Shown: positions 24,992-33,852 of the stretch, piece by piece
Layout: each line of letters opens with the position of its first letter
How positions within the stretch are numbered: position 1 is the stretch's first letter
Assembly: GCA_937923405.1 (NCBI GenBank)
Contig: CALDUY010000002.1
Location: 620,001-684,000, forward strand
DNA: 64,000 nucleotides
Source: an uncultured Gemmataceae bacterium
GTDB taxonomy: Bacteria; Planctomycetota; Planctomycetia; Gemmatales; Gemmataceae
Direction: 5' to 3'
Position numbers and translations under genes: made by a program
Notes under the pieces: model-generated
What the model was told of the DNA's origin: nothing
Database searches by the model: none
The model's input: only the letters and a program-made list of their open reading frames with translations

Positions 24992-26137
24992 GTGAACGGA
25001 CTGTTCCGCGGCGAACCATTCAGGCAATTCGGTCCCTGTGCATTTGACCCTACTGATCTGCTCCGACCTACACACTCTGTTCGAGGCCAACGTCCTAGAA
25101 CCTTGCGTGCTGGAGTTCGCCGTCACTGCCCTGCGTTGCCTGGGATCTACGGAATGATCGATCCTAACGGGGAGTTGATCTACGTCGGGAAGGCCAAGTC
25201 CTTGCGTGCCCGGTTACTCAGCTACTTTCGTCCTCGCAGTCGCGATCGCAAGGCTGAGCGGATCATTCTCGACACCGCTCGCCTGGATTGGGAAGTGGCT
25301 CCGAACGAGTTCTCGGCCCTGCTGCGGGAACTGGAACTGATTCGCCGATTTCAGCCCCATTACAACGTCCAGGGGATGCCTCGACGACGGCGTCGCTGCT
25401 TCATTGTCGTCGGTCGCAGACCGGCTCCCTATGCCTATGTCGTGACCAAGCCGCCTCGAAAGTCGTTGGGGTGCTTCGGTCCACTGCCTGGCTTGCAGCG
25501 CACACGGGATGCAGTTCGACGGCTGAATGACTGGTATCGTCTACGCGATTGTCCACAATCGCAGAAGATGATCTTCTCCGATCAGCCCGAGTTATTCCCC
25601 TTGGAGCGAACGCCGGGTTGTCTTCGTCACGACATCGGCAACTGCCTCGCTCCCTGTGCCGCAGCTTGTTCCCGCAAGGAGTACGATTCCCACGTCCAAG
25701 CTCTGCTCGATTTTCTACAGGGCAAGGATGCGACTCCGTTGGAGCAACTGGAACGAGAAATGAACGAAGCAGCGGCAGAACAGCAGTTCGAGCGAGCAGC
25801 CCTGCTGCGCGATCGCCTTGACGCACTCCAGTGGTTATTTCTTCATCTGGATCGCGTGCGCCAGGCTAGAACCCTTTCCTTCGCCTATCCAGTGCAGGGG
25901 CACGACGGTTCGACATTGTGGTATCTCATTCGTCAGGGGGTAGTTCGTGGAGCCGTTCGTTCTCTGGAAGATGAGGCATCTGTGGTGCAATCTCTCTTTC
26001 GCACGGAAGCAAATGGCCCACCAAGTCTCGACGAAATCGACGGAGTTCTGCTTGTAGCAAGCTGGTTCCGCAAACATCGCACCGAGCGACAACGCATCGT
26101 TAAGACGCACTGGACAATCACCCGTTGTGGTGGCTGA
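24992..26137 (+). CDS. UvrC-like GIY-YIG nuclease lacking the C-terminal half
   Basis: A 381-aa homologue of the N-terminal part of excinuclease UvrC. It contains the GIY-YIG domain (PGIYGMIDPNGELIYVGKAK, LRARLLSYF, and NEFSALLRELELIRRF with the metal Glu), a cysteine set in RDC ... GCLRHDIGNCLAPC that matches the iron-sulfur ligand pattern reported for E. coli UvrC with a longer first gap, and a UVR-like helix pair (EQQFERAALLRDRLDAL). The RNase H-like second nuclease domain and the helix-hairpin-helix end are missing. It could make only the 3' incision, like Cho, although Cho lacks the UVR motif. GTG at 24992 follows GGAGGAAAG. It could also be a paralogue with another DNA target. Confidence 0.82.
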   Translation: MNGLFRGEPFRQFGPCAFDPTDLLRPTHSVRGQRPRTLRAGVRRHCPALPGIYGMIDPNGELIYVGKAKSLRARLLSYFRPRSRDRKAERIILDTARLDWEVAPNEFSALLRELELIRRFQPHYNVQGMPRRRRRCFIVVGRRPAPYAYVVTKPPRKSLGCFGPLPGLQRTRDAVRRLNDWYRLRDCPQSQKMIFSDQPELFPLERTPGCLRHDIGNCLAPCAAACSRKEYDSHVQALLDFLQGKDATPLEQLEREMNEAAAEQQFERAALLRDRLDALQWLFLHLDRVRQARTLSFAYPVQGHDGSTLWYLIRQGVVRGAVRSLEDEASVVQSLFRTEANGPPSLDEIDGVLLVASWFRKHRTERQRIVKTHWTITRCGG

Positions 26138-26147
26138 ACGAGACTTC

Positions 26148-27569
26148 TTAACCGAGAGGATCGTCTTCCTCGTCGGCAATCTGATCGAGGCCATACTGCG
26201 TCAACTTCTTACGAACGGTCGCGCGATTGAGGCCAAGCCACTGAGCCGCGACCAGTCGGTTGCCTTTGAGTCGCCGAATCACTTCCTCCAACAGGGCCGG
26301 CTCGACCACCTGAAGCAAGGCCTCGTACAGTTCAGAGGGCGGTTGTCCCTCCACTTGGCGAAGGCGATGGAGTAGCCAGTTGCGGACACTGCAAGCCAGC
26401 TGTTCCTCGGGAGAGGAGTTCCCCTTGGCCAGGCACGGGAAATGTTCGGGCAACAACGGGCCGTTTCGCGCCAGAATCGCGGCATGTTCCAGAGCATTGC
26501 GGAGTTCGCGAACATTGCCATACCACGGTTGTTGGCGCAGATAGGCCACCGTTTGTGGGAGTAATGGGATCGCGGATGGTTGAAATCGGCGTAAGATATG
26601 CACGGCTAACGGCTCGATGTCTTCGGGACGTTCGCGAAGTGGAGGCAGTTGAATCTCGAAGACGTTGAGTCGAAAGTAGAGATCATGCCGAAAGCGTCCC
26701 TCAGTGACGCAACGAGGAAGATCCTGGTTGGTCGCCGTCAAGATGCGAAAGTTCAACGGTTGTGTCTGAGTTCCACCTACAGGTTGCACTTCGCCATACT
26801 CCAGTGCGCGAAGTAGTTTCACCTGCACGGGCATAGGAATGTCCGCCAATTCGTCAAGAAAGATCGTGCCGCCGTCCGCCAGAGCGAGTAGCCCGGTTCG
26901 AGTCTGGGCCGCTCCAGTGAAGGCCCCACGAGTGTGGCCGAACAGTTCGCTCTCGATTAGATTGGGATTCAACGCGGCAATGTGAACCGGCAAAAATGGC
27001 TTGTCACGACGTGAGCTGTAGCGATGGATGGCTCGGGCGACGAGTTCTTTGCCAGTGCCCGACTCTCCGGTAATCAGAACGCAGGCATCGGAAGGAGCGA
27101 CCAGCGCGATTCGTTTGAATACCTGTTGCATCGCCGGACTGACCCCGACGATCTCCTCTAGCGCTGCCGGTTCCAGTTCAGTTGGAGGAGCAGAATCGGG
27201 AATTGAGTGACGCTGCAAGGCCCGTTGAACTGTGTCCAGCGCCTGGTTCAGATCAAAGGGTTTGGCGAGGTAGTCAAACGCTCCACCTTCGACCGCCTTA
27301 ACCGCCGTCGGCAAACTGCCAAACGCTGTAGCAACGATAACCGCCGCCTCGGGAGCCAACTGACGAATCCTCGGCAAAGCTGTCAACCCGTCGATGCCGG
27401 GCAATCGAACATCGAGTAGAATCACCTCCGGAGTAGATTTTCCTAGCTGAGCAAAAGCCTGTTCAGCAGAAGCGGCCACGGTTACATGGTGCCCCTCAGC
27501 CGTGAGAGCTTGTTTCAAAGCCCAGCAGACGGCTTCTTCATCGTCGATGATCTGTATTCGTCGGGCCAT
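26148..27569 (-). CDS. NtrC-family sigma54-dependent response regulator
   Basis: A 473-aa regulator with a receiver domain (IQIIDDEEAVCWALKQAL, phospho-acceptor Asp in VILLDVRLPG), a AAA+ sigma54-activation domain (GESGTGKELVARAIH, GAFTGA loop in HTRGAFTGAAQ, GTIFLDELADI, and LRERPEDIEPLAVH), and a Fis-type helix-turn-helix (LKGNRLVAAQWLGLNRATV). It should activate sigma54 promoters when phosphorylated. The ATG at 27569 is preferred: the longer reading from 27698 overlaps the kinase gene and adds no domain. It lies 28 bases after the sensor-kinase gene, its likely partner. Target genes are unknown. Confidence 0.92.
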   Translation of the reverse strand: MARRIQIIDDEEAVCWALKQALTAEGHHVTVAASAEQAFAQLGKSTPEVILLDVRLPGIDGLTALPRIRQLAPEAAVIVATAFGSLPTAVKAVEGGAFDYLAKPFDLNQALDTVQRALQRHSIPDSAPPTELEPAALEEIVGVSPAMQQVFKRIALVAPSDACVLITGESGTGKELVARAIHRYSSRRDKPFLPVHIAALNPNLIESELFGHTRGAFTGAAQTRTGLLALADGGTIFLDELADIPMPVQVKLLRALEYGEVQPVGGTQTQPLNFRILTATNQDLPRCVTEGRFRHDLYFRLNVFEIQLPPLRERPEDIEPLAVHILRRFQPSAIPLLPQTVAYLRQQPWYGNVRELRNALEHAAILARNGPLLPEHFPCLAKGNSSPEEQLACSVRNWLLHRLRQVEGQPPSELYEALLQVVEPALLEEVIRRLKGNRLVAAQWLGLNRATVRKKLTQYGLDQIADEEDDPLG

Positions 27570-27597
27570 CCCTCGAAGCACCTCCCTACTGGACAGT

Positions 27598-28950
27598 TTA
27601 GCGGAACGGAAATCGAACGCGAAAGCAGGTGCGATCATTTTGACGCTGCCAGGCCAGTTCCGCGCCATGACGTTCGGCAATCTGCTTGGCCACAGCAAGC
27701 CCTAGGCCGACTCCTTCGGGCTTGCTGGTGACAAAAAAATCAAATAGTCGTTCACTAATTTCTGGACTTGGTCCTGGCCCTGTATCCCAGACTTCAACCC
27801 AAAGAGCTTTCTCGTCTCGGCCAGCCAGCACTTCAACCGTTTGGTTGGGGCCTGCCGCCTCGATGGCGTTGGTCACTAGATTGACAATCAATTGCTCGAG
27901 CTGTCCTCGATCGGCCCACAGGGTGCAGTTGGCTTCTGTGAAGCGAACGACCAGTTCAATTCCGGCATGGACACACTGTGGACGAACCAGCGCACACAAC
28001 TCTTGTACTAACCCTGTCAGCTCGATCTGTTCTGGCTTGGAAACATTCGAGCTGCCTAAATCCAGCAAGCGTTTGACTTGATGCTCCAACAAGGTTAGCT
28101 GACGCAAGGCCACCTCCACCGCGCTAACGTCATTGGAGGAGCTCGCTTGACGTAGATGTAGTTGCAGGGCAAGCTTGGCGCCGGCCAGTCCATTACGAAG
28201 TTGATGCGCCAATCCTCCCGAGAGCTGCCCTAGCAGTCGCAACCGTTCGGTTTGCTTGGCTTCTTTCTGAAAGGCAGCTAATCGCGAAGCCATCTCATTG
28301 ATCGAACTCACCAAAGAACGAATCTCGTCGTCTCGTGTGGGAACCGGCATCGGGCTGAAGTCCCCTGACGCGATCAGTCGGGTTCGTTGTTCGACTTCGA
28401 CGATGCGGCGACTCAGCCGTCGTGCTTGAACCACGGCGAGTAGCAAAGCGGTTATCCCAGTGGTAAAGCCCAGGGCGAGGGAAGGACGAATTGCCCGCCA
28501 GCGAGCATCGCGCCAGAGTTGTTCCGGATAACACAGATAAAGAATATCTCCTGAGTTTGGTCCACGACTGAGGCGAACAGCTCCGCTGAGATAGGGCTGT
28601 CCTTGAATCTTGACCGCGTGGGTCAAGCGCAGAGCGTACCAATCTTCGACAATCGCTACGTTAAGCAAGTCGACGTCTGGTTGCGTCTCGAACGAACTAC
28701 GCACCGCTCCCTGACTAGTCATCAGGACATACTCTGCTGCCGACAGTCGTCGCAACTGTCGCAGGACATCGACGGTCAGTGGAAACCGCGAATCCTCCAC
28801 CAAAAAACGCGCCGCGTCCAACAATCGCTCTTCGATCTGACGCCGAGTTTCCAGAGTCGCGACGTAGGCCGTGTTGACACTGATCGCGGTCACGCCAATC
28901 AAGAGCAACAGCACCGGGGTCAGCAACTGGTTACGCAGGGTCCAACGCAT
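27598..28950 (-). CDS. Membrane sensor histidine kinase
   Basis: A 450-aa transmembrane kinase. The first helix (NQLLTPVLLLLIGVTAISV) and a second (SLALGFTTGITALLLAVVQA) flank an extracytoplasmic sensor of about 120 residues. HAMP-like sequence follows, then the H-box GQLSGGLAHQLRNGLAGAK with phospho-acceptor His, the N box IVNLVTNAIEAAG, and G boxes EVWDTGPGPSPE and GVGLGLAVAKQIAERHG. It should autophosphorylate and pass phosphate to the adjacent NtrC-type regulator. Start at the ATG at 28950, since the longer reading adds a hydrophilic tail before the first helix. The stimulus cannot be inferred. Confidence 0.92.
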   Translation of the reverse strand: MRWTLRNQLLTPVLLLLIGVTAISVNTAYVATLETRRQIEERLLDAARFLVEDSRFPLTVDVLRQLRRLSAAEYVLMTSQGAVRSSFETQPDVDLLNVAIVEDWYALRLTHAVKIQGQPYLSGAVRLSRGPNSGDILYLCYPEQLWRDARWRAIRPSLALGFTTGITALLLAVVQARRLSRRIVEVEQRTRLIASGDFSPMPVPTRDDEIRSLVSSINEMASRLAAFQKEAKQTERLRLLGQLSGGLAHQLRNGLAGAKLALQLHLRQASSSNDVSAVEVALRQLTLLEHQVKRLLDLGSSNVSKPEQIELTGLVQELCALVRPQCVHAGIELVVRFTEANCTLWADRGQLEQLIVNLVTNAIEAAGPNQTVEVLAGRDEKALWVEVWDTGPGPSPEISERLFDFFVTSKPEGVGLGLAVAKQIAERHGAELAWQRQNDRTCFRVRFPFR

Positions 28951-29246
28951 CGGTAGTGCGGCCCCAAGAAAGCATCCCAAGTCGTGATCGGACACCCGCA
29001 CACTTGCTCAAGTGGCTATATAGACTTGACGATCCGGAGAAGGGAGTTGCAACCACTCTTGGTTTTTTAGAGAGATCGAACTCGCGATGGACGCCAATCC
29101 GAGCAACGGCGGGTGCTTCTTGGTAGGAATAAGGTTTCCGGGTCTTTCAGGCTCGCTGGTTTTGCTTTCTCTTGACGGTTCGCGCTACTGTTCAGAGGAT
29201 AGAGCTGTAAGATTTCCTCCCACCTGTTTCGTCCTCGGAGAGACTC

Positions 29247-30506
29247 ATGTCTAGTTGGCGCTCCTTGTTGGTGCTGTTGGTTCTCGCTTCAATCTCCCAC
29301 TCCGCAGAGTGGCCACAATGGCGTGGGCCTGATCGTAGCGGCGTCTCTACGGAAACGGGCTTGCTCAAGGAGTGGCCAAAGTCCGGGCCGCGTCTGTTGT
29401 GGGAAGCCAAAGGAGCGGGGCGAGGCTATTCCAGCGTAGCGGTGGTTGCTGGTAAGGTGTATACCATTGGCGACGCACCATCGACCGCTGACGATGACGA
29501 TGAATATCTGCTCTGCTTTGACGACGAGACGGGCAAGCAACTGTGGAAGTCAAAACTTGGACCGGCCTACAAACACCCGAACAAGCAGTGGGAAAGCTCA
29601 CGGTCGACACCAACCATCGATGGCGAGTTGACCTTCGTCTTAACGGGTAATGCCGATCTGATTTGTTTGGAAACGGCGACCGGCAACATTCGTTGGCGTA
29701 AGAGCCTGACCAAGGAGTTTGGCGGTCGCAAGGGAGATGGCTGGGGCTACAGCGAGTCTCCGCTGGTCGATGGCGACAAAGTCATCGTCACTCCGGGCGG
29801 AAAAACAACGATGGTGGCCCTGGAGAAAAAAACTGGCAAAACCATCTGGACGGCGACGCTGCCCAAGAATCCCGGCGCAGGTCACGCCTCGATCGTGCCG
29901 TCGGTTGTGGGAGGCACTCGGGTCTATGTGCAGACCACGGCGGGCTACGGGCTAGGCGTTCGCGCCAGTGACGGCAAGATTCTCTGGTCGGTCGGCAATC
30001 TCAGTGCTACAGCAGTAATTCCTACACCGATTGTGCGTGGGGATCTGGTGCTGTTCGCGGCAGGCTATGGGCGTGGCGGTATGCTACTGCGACAGATTCC
30101 TGAACCGAATGGCGACGTCAGGGTCGAGGAAATCTATTCGCAGAACAAAGAGTTGGCCAACAAACATGGTGGCATCGTCCTGGTTGGCGACTACCTATAC
30201 GGCGACAGTGAAGATCGTGGTACTCCCTTTTGTGTCGAGTTGATGACCGGCAAGCAGCAGTGGAAACAGCGAGCCGGCAGTGGGTCCATGTCCGTGGTCG
30301 CTGCCGACGGATACCTGTATCTCCGCTTCGCTAATGGCACGATGGGACTGGCCAAGGCTACGCCGGAAGAATTCAAGATGATTAGTTCGTTCAAAATACC
30401 GCACGCGGGGGATCGTCCTGGCTGGGCACATCCGGTGATCGCTGGCGGAAAACTCTACATCCGCGAAGGCGATTATCTGCTTTGCTACGATATTCTTCAG
30501 CGCTGA
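29247..30506 (+). CDS. Secreted PQQ-like beta-propeller protein
   Basis: A 419-aa secreted protein with signal peptide (SLLVLLVLASISHSAEW) and repeated propeller blades. The planctomycete-style opening WPQWRGPDRSGVSTE is followed by blade motifs such as LCFDDETGKQLWKSKLG, ICLETATGNIRWRKSL, VALEKKTGKTIWTATL, VRASDGKILWSVG and FCVELMTGKQQWKQRAG, each with the TGxxxW signature of PQQ-type repeats. Such proteins are often structural or dehydrogenase-like without a bound cofactor; no catalytic residues can be named. GGAGAG precedes the ATG. Confidence 0.88.
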   Translation: MSSWRSLLVLLVLASISHSAEWPQWRGPDRSGVSTETGLLKEWPKSGPRLLWEAKGAGRGYSSVAVVAGKVYTIGDAPSTADDDDEYLLCFDDETGKQLWKSKLGPAYKHPNKQWESSRSTPTIDGELTFVLTGNADLICLETATGNIRWRKSLTKEFGGRKGDGWGYSESPLVDGDKVIVTPGGKTTMVALEKKTGKTIWTATLPKNPGAGHASIVPSVVGGTRVYVQTTAGYGLGVRASDGKILWSVGNLSATAVIPTPIVRGDLVLFAAGYGRGGMLLRQIPEPNGDVRVEEIYSQNKELANKHGGIVLVGDYLYGDSEDRGTPFCVELMTGKQQWKQRAGSGSMSVVAADGYLYLRFANGTMGLAKATPEEFKMISSFKIPHAGDRPGWAHPVIAGGKLYIREGDYLLCYDILQR

Positions 30507-30572
30507 GCTGTCGCCGTTGGGCGGACTTGCTAAACAGGGTCAAAAGCTCGGCATTTCCGTGCAAGAGACTCC

Positions 30573-31625
30573 TTGGCAACAGGTAGTTCGATGGATACCT
30601 ATCGTCTAGTCGCCGTGCAACGTTTGCTATCGAATCACTATCCATCGACAGGGCCGGGAGCGGCGTTTTTGTTGGTCGAGCGGGGACGGCCATTGATGCT
30701 GGCCGGGTTCGGTCTCGCCGACGTGCCGGCACTAGTGCCAGTCACTCCCTGTACGCTCTTTGATCTAGCTAGCGTGTCGAAACAAATTACGACTTACGCG
30801 ATCCTGTTATTCGTTGAACAGCAGCGGCTCCAGCTATCCGATCCGGTCTGCCAGTACATTCCCGAACTTGCTGAACTACACGGCGAAGGACGTCCGCTTC
30901 GTGTCTCCGATCTGGTGTTCCATAGTTCCGGCTTGCCCGACTATACCACGGAATTGAGTGCAGATGAGTACGTTAATTTTACCAACGCTCGTTTGATTGA
31001 TTGGCTGATCGAACAGCGCGAACTGGACTTCGCTCCAGGGACGCGCGGTATCTGCCATCGCGACGAAGACGAGGATTCGACCTACTGCAACACCAACTAC
31101 GCCTTGCTGGCCACCATCGTCGAACGTCTCGCTGGAGTTGGTTTTGCCTTTTTCCTCAAGACTCGCTTGTTTGATCCGCTCGGTATGAACGATACCTTCT
31201 GCGATCCCTGGCAGCACGATCATTCCGGGCAGGCCCGTCGCTACGACCAACGGGGGCAGCTAATCAGCCAGCCGCGTGTGATCCCGGTGGTGGGCGACGG
31301 CAACGTGTATAGCACCGTGGCTGATCTCTACCTCTGGGATCAGGAATTGACCCGACCGACGCTGGTGTCACCGGAGAGTCTCGCTCGTTTGTGGCAGGCG
31401 GGGCAGTTAGACGATGGCACTGTCGGCGATTATGGCTGGGGTTGGTATCTAAAGAGCTATCCGGGCCGTCGAGTCGCCTGGCACAGTGGCTCCTGGGACG
31501 GTGCGAATAACTGTTATTCGCGCTGGCTCGATGACGGGCTTCATCTCATCTTGCTGAGTAACACTCATCAGCAGTCGGCAACCAAAATCGTCGGCGAAAT
31601 CGAGGAGATTCTGCTCGATCGCTAG
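30573..31625 (+). CDS. Beta-lactamase-family serine hydrolase
   Basis: A 350-aa class C/penicillin-binding-protein-like hydrolase. Active-site motifs are SVSK in FDLASVSKQITTYAIL (S-x-x-K), YCN in STYCNTNYALLATIV (Y-x-N), and HSG in RVAWHSGSWDGA (third motif). These give an acyl-serine enzyme, but the family includes esterases, D-aminopeptidases and D,D-carboxypeptidases, so resistance to beta-lactams should not be assumed. No signal peptide is visible. The stop codon is the TAG that begins a diverged copy of the MITE-like repeat, so the gene end was probably shaped by its insertion. Confidence 0.88.
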   Translation: MATGSSMDTYRLVAVQRLLSNHYPSTGPGAAFLLVERGRPLMLAGFGLADVPALVPVTPCTLFDLASVSKQITTYAILLFVEQQRLQLSDPVCQYIPELAELHGEGRPLRVSDLVFHSSGLPDYTTELSADEYVNFTNARLIDWLIEQRELDFAPGTRGICHRDEDEDSTYCNTNYALLATIVERLAGVGFAFFLKTRLFDPLGMNDTFCDPWQHDHSGQARRYDQRGQLISQPRVIPVVGDGNVYSTVADLYLWDQELTRPTLVSPESLARLWQAGQLDDGTVGDYGWGWYLKSYPGRRVAWHSGSWDGANNCYSRWLDDGLHLILLSNTHQQSATKIVGEIEEILLDR

Positions 31626-31735
31626 TGCGCATCACAGAATGATGAAGACAGATCGCAGGCTGAAGCCTGCGACTACCGTGGTTCGTGGGGTAGCCGCGGG
31701 CTTTAGCCTGCGAAAGAGCTTCTTGAGCAACTCGC
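31623..31735 (+). repeat. Diverged partial copy of the MITE-like repeat
   Basis: TAGTGCGCATCACAGAATGATG at 31623-31644 matches the left end of the 12518-12684 element at 17 of 22 bases. The unit continues with a perfect 8-bp palindrome CGCAGGCT-GA-AGCCTGCG at 31654-31671, ACTACC, then GGTAGCCGCGGGCTTTAGCC at 31689-31708. No matching right arm is seen downstream, so the copy is incomplete or of another subtype. It starts at the stop codon of the serine hydrolase gene. Its apparent short reading frames are not genes. Confidence 0.6.
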
Positions 31736-32016
31736 TGACTATTTTTCCTGGACGATACAGAAGATACAATCGGACGATAAACCCTCTCATTTTTGCTTTA
31801 TTTTTCTGCGTCAGGGCGACATTACGGATAGACTTGAATGAGGTTAATTCAGACTGGGAGGTGGCCTCACTTCTGGAGGTGGCCTCACTTCTTGTGAAAG
31901 AATCCTGTCTGACCGATCCGTTTGTATTCCTTGGCTGCTGCAAGGTGAATCGCTGCCCGCGTCCTCGATCGAGTCGTGCGCGGACCGATCGCCTAAACGT
32001 GTGAATGGAGGGAGCG
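31736..32016. other. Intergenic region without a supported gene
   Basis: Together with the repeat at 31623-31735 this forms the longest gene-free stretch (about 390 bases). It is more AT-rich than its surroundings and holds an 18-bp tandem duplication at 31857-31892. Short frames on both strands (starting near 31639 and 32231) read through the repeat, have no recognisable product and no ribosome site, and are not annotated. It should carry the promoter of the subtilase gene, but none stands out. Confidence 0.5.
31857..31892 (+). repeat. 18-bp perfect tandem duplication
   Basis: GGAGGTGGCCTCACTTCT occurs twice in direct succession (31857-31874 and 31875-31892). The unit number is a plausible source of length variation upstream of the subtilase gene. 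No function is known. Confidence 0.8.
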
Positions 32017-33687
32017 ATGACCGACTCCCGCCGGATGGCGCGCCGTTTGACGCTCGAATGGTTGGAAGAACGAACCGTCCTCAGTGTGACCACTGCTCGC
32101 ATCGAACTACCTGCGGTAAATGTCCATACCGACATGACCGCGAAGTCACACATTCTCGTTGAATTCAAACCCGGACAACGACCGGTGGCGCTGCCCGGAA
32201 CTCGACTGGGCGAGTCGTATAACTTCTTCAAACAGCTCTATCGCGTCGAGTTGGTCAGCGTGACGGCTCAGCAGGCCGTTACCAGCTATCGAGCCGATCC
32301 ACGAGTCAAGACGGCCGATTTCGACTACGTCATCACGGCCGCTTGGACTCCCAACGATCCCCGCTTTAGGGATCAGTATCATCTGAACAACACTGGGCAG
32401 AACAACGGTACCATCGGGGCCGACATCCAAGCGGTGCGTGGTTGGAGTGGCATCATCAACACCAACCGCCTGCCGATCGCGGTCATGGATTCGGGCATCG
32501 ACTACACGCATCCGGATCTGTACCTGAACATCTGGATCAATCAAGCTGAGATTCCCGCCAGCCGACGTGTCAACCTAGTCGATGTTGATCGTGATGGACT
32601 TATTACCTTTCGCGATCTGAATAATCCGATTAACATCGGTCCTGGCAAAATTACCGATCTGAACAAGAACGGCTACATCGATGCCGGTGACATTCTCATG
32701 CCGATGGTCTTCGACGCTCAGGGACGCGACATTGGCGGCGGTTGGGTCGACGGCATCGATCAGGACGGCAACAAGTACGCCGACGACCTGATCGGCTGGA
32801 ATCCAACTAAGAACAACAACAATCCGTTGGATGATTTCGGCCACGGCACCCACGTCGCGGGCATCATCGGCGCGGTGGGGAATAACGGTGTTGGAGTGAC
32901 GGGCGTCTCCTGGATGGCTCAGTTGGTGCCGGTCAAATTTCTCAATCAATACGGAGCCGGCTCGATCGGCTGGTTCATCGAAGGCTTGGACTGGGCATTG
33001 TCCAAGGGAATCAAAATCTCGAATAACAGCTGGAATGATTCTGGCTATACGCCAATCCTCTTCGAGGCGGTGGCCCGCGCCGCCGAGAAGGGGCATCTCT
33101 TCGTCGCGGCAGCCGGCAACCAAGCCCGCAACACGGACAATGCACCGGTCTATCCGGCGAACTTCAATCTACCTAACGTTGTCTCCGTCGGTGCGACTGA
33201 TCGAAACGACCGCATGACCAGTTTCTCGAACTTCGGGACCAAATCGGTCCACATCGTCGCCCCTGGGGACAGCATCCTCAGCACCAACCGCAATAACAGC
33301 TATGGCTTGCGGACCGGTACCTCAATGTCCACTCCACAGGTGACCGCGGTCATGGCGATGGTGTGGATCCTACGTCCGGAGTGGAACTATCAGCAAGTTA
33401 TCAACTGGGTGATGGCGACGGCGACCCGACTGCCGAGTTTGAACGGCAAAGTCATGTCGGGTCGGCTCAACTTCCACGCCGCGATTCAAGTGCCGGCTCG
33501 CAATGCCGCTCAGCCTCCACGCGAACGGCTCACCAACTTCAACGGCGTGTCTGGCAGTTCCTCCGGATGGGTGGCCCCGAGTAGCTATCTGCAAGAGTTC
33601 GTGGCTCAGGGCAATGCCGCTTCCGTGGTCTCGATTTTGGAAGCCTTACACAAGCGGTCCGAGCGCGTTACCTTCGCCCAGGGATAA
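32017..33687 (+). CDS. Subtilisin-like S8 serine peptidase with EF-hand-like insertion
   Basis: A 556-aa exported subtilase. The triad is visible: Asp in AVMDSGIDYTHPD (about 158), His in FGHGTHVAGIIG (about 276), Ser in GTSMSTPQVTA (about 436), with the oxyanion Asn in AAAGNQA. The N-terminus RLTLEWLEERTVLS fits the planctomycete LEPR-XLL leader. Between Asp and His lies an insertion with EF-hand/dockerin-like acidic loops DVDRDGLITFRDL (about 189), DLNKNGYIDAGDI (about 214) and IDQDGNKYADD (about 248), likely calcium-binding. GGAGGGAG at 32007-32014 supports the ATG at 32017 over 32005. The C-terminal ~60 residues after the catalytic domain are of unknown role. Confidence 0.9.
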   Translation: MTDSRRMARRLTLEWLEERTVLSVTTARIELPAVNVHTDMTAKSHILVEFKPGQRPVALPGTRLGESYNFFKQLYRVELVSVTAQQAVTSYRADPRVKTADFDYVITAAWTPNDPRFRDQYHLNNTGQNNGTIGADIQAVRGWSGIINTNRLPIAVMDSGIDYTHPDLYLNIWINQAEIPASRRVNLVDVDRDGLITFRDLNNPINIGPGKITDLNKNGYIDAGDILMPMVFDAQGRDIGGGWVDGIDQDGNKYADDLIGWNPTKNNNNPLDDFGHGTHVAGIIGAVGNNGVGVTGVSWMAQLVPVKFLNQYGAGSIGWFIEGLDWALSKGIKISNNSWNDSGYTPILFEAVARAAEKGHLFVAAAGNQARNTDNAPVYPANFNLPNVVSVGATDRNDRMTSFSNFGTKSVHIVAPGDSILSTNRNNSYGLRTGTSMSTPQVTAVMAMVWILRPEWNYQQVINWVMATATRLPSLNGKVMSGRLNFHAAIQVPARNAAQPPRERLTNFNGVSGSSSGWVAPSSYLQEFVAQGNAASVVSILEALHKRSERVTFAQG

Positions 33688-33697
33688 TGTTGGGGGA

Positions 33698-33752
33698 GCA
33701 GATGACCGGGAGTCGGCATGTTATATGCCGACCCTGGTCTCTCTGCTTTGTC
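33698..33752 (+). terminator. Hairpin terminator after the subtilase gene
   Basis: A perfect inner stem GTCGGCAT (33712-33719) with ATGCCGAC (33725-33732) and loop GTTAT is framed by imperfect outer pairing that includes GCAGA (33698) with TCTGC (33742-33746), followed by TTTGT. It begins 10 bases after the subtilase stop. Confidence 0.45.
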
Positions 33753-33852
33753 AGAGAATTTCATCGAATGTTCTTCACCAGGTGGATTCGGTTCCGCTAA
33801 TCTGAGAGGAAAAGAAGTTCGTTCCCACCGAGTCAACCAGTCGAAGAAATCC

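Noticed and set aside
30573..31625. Beta-lactam resistance gene
   Set aside because: The S-x-x-K, Y-x-N and HSG motifs fit the broad serine-hydrolase family; nothing points to beta-lactam hydrolysis specifically.
31632..32231. 199-aa minus-strand and 121-aa plus-strand reading frames over 31632-32231
   Set aside because: They read through the MITE-like repeat and the tandem duplication, give repeat-derived peptides (RRLKPAT, AAGFSLR) and have no ribosome site or family likeness.
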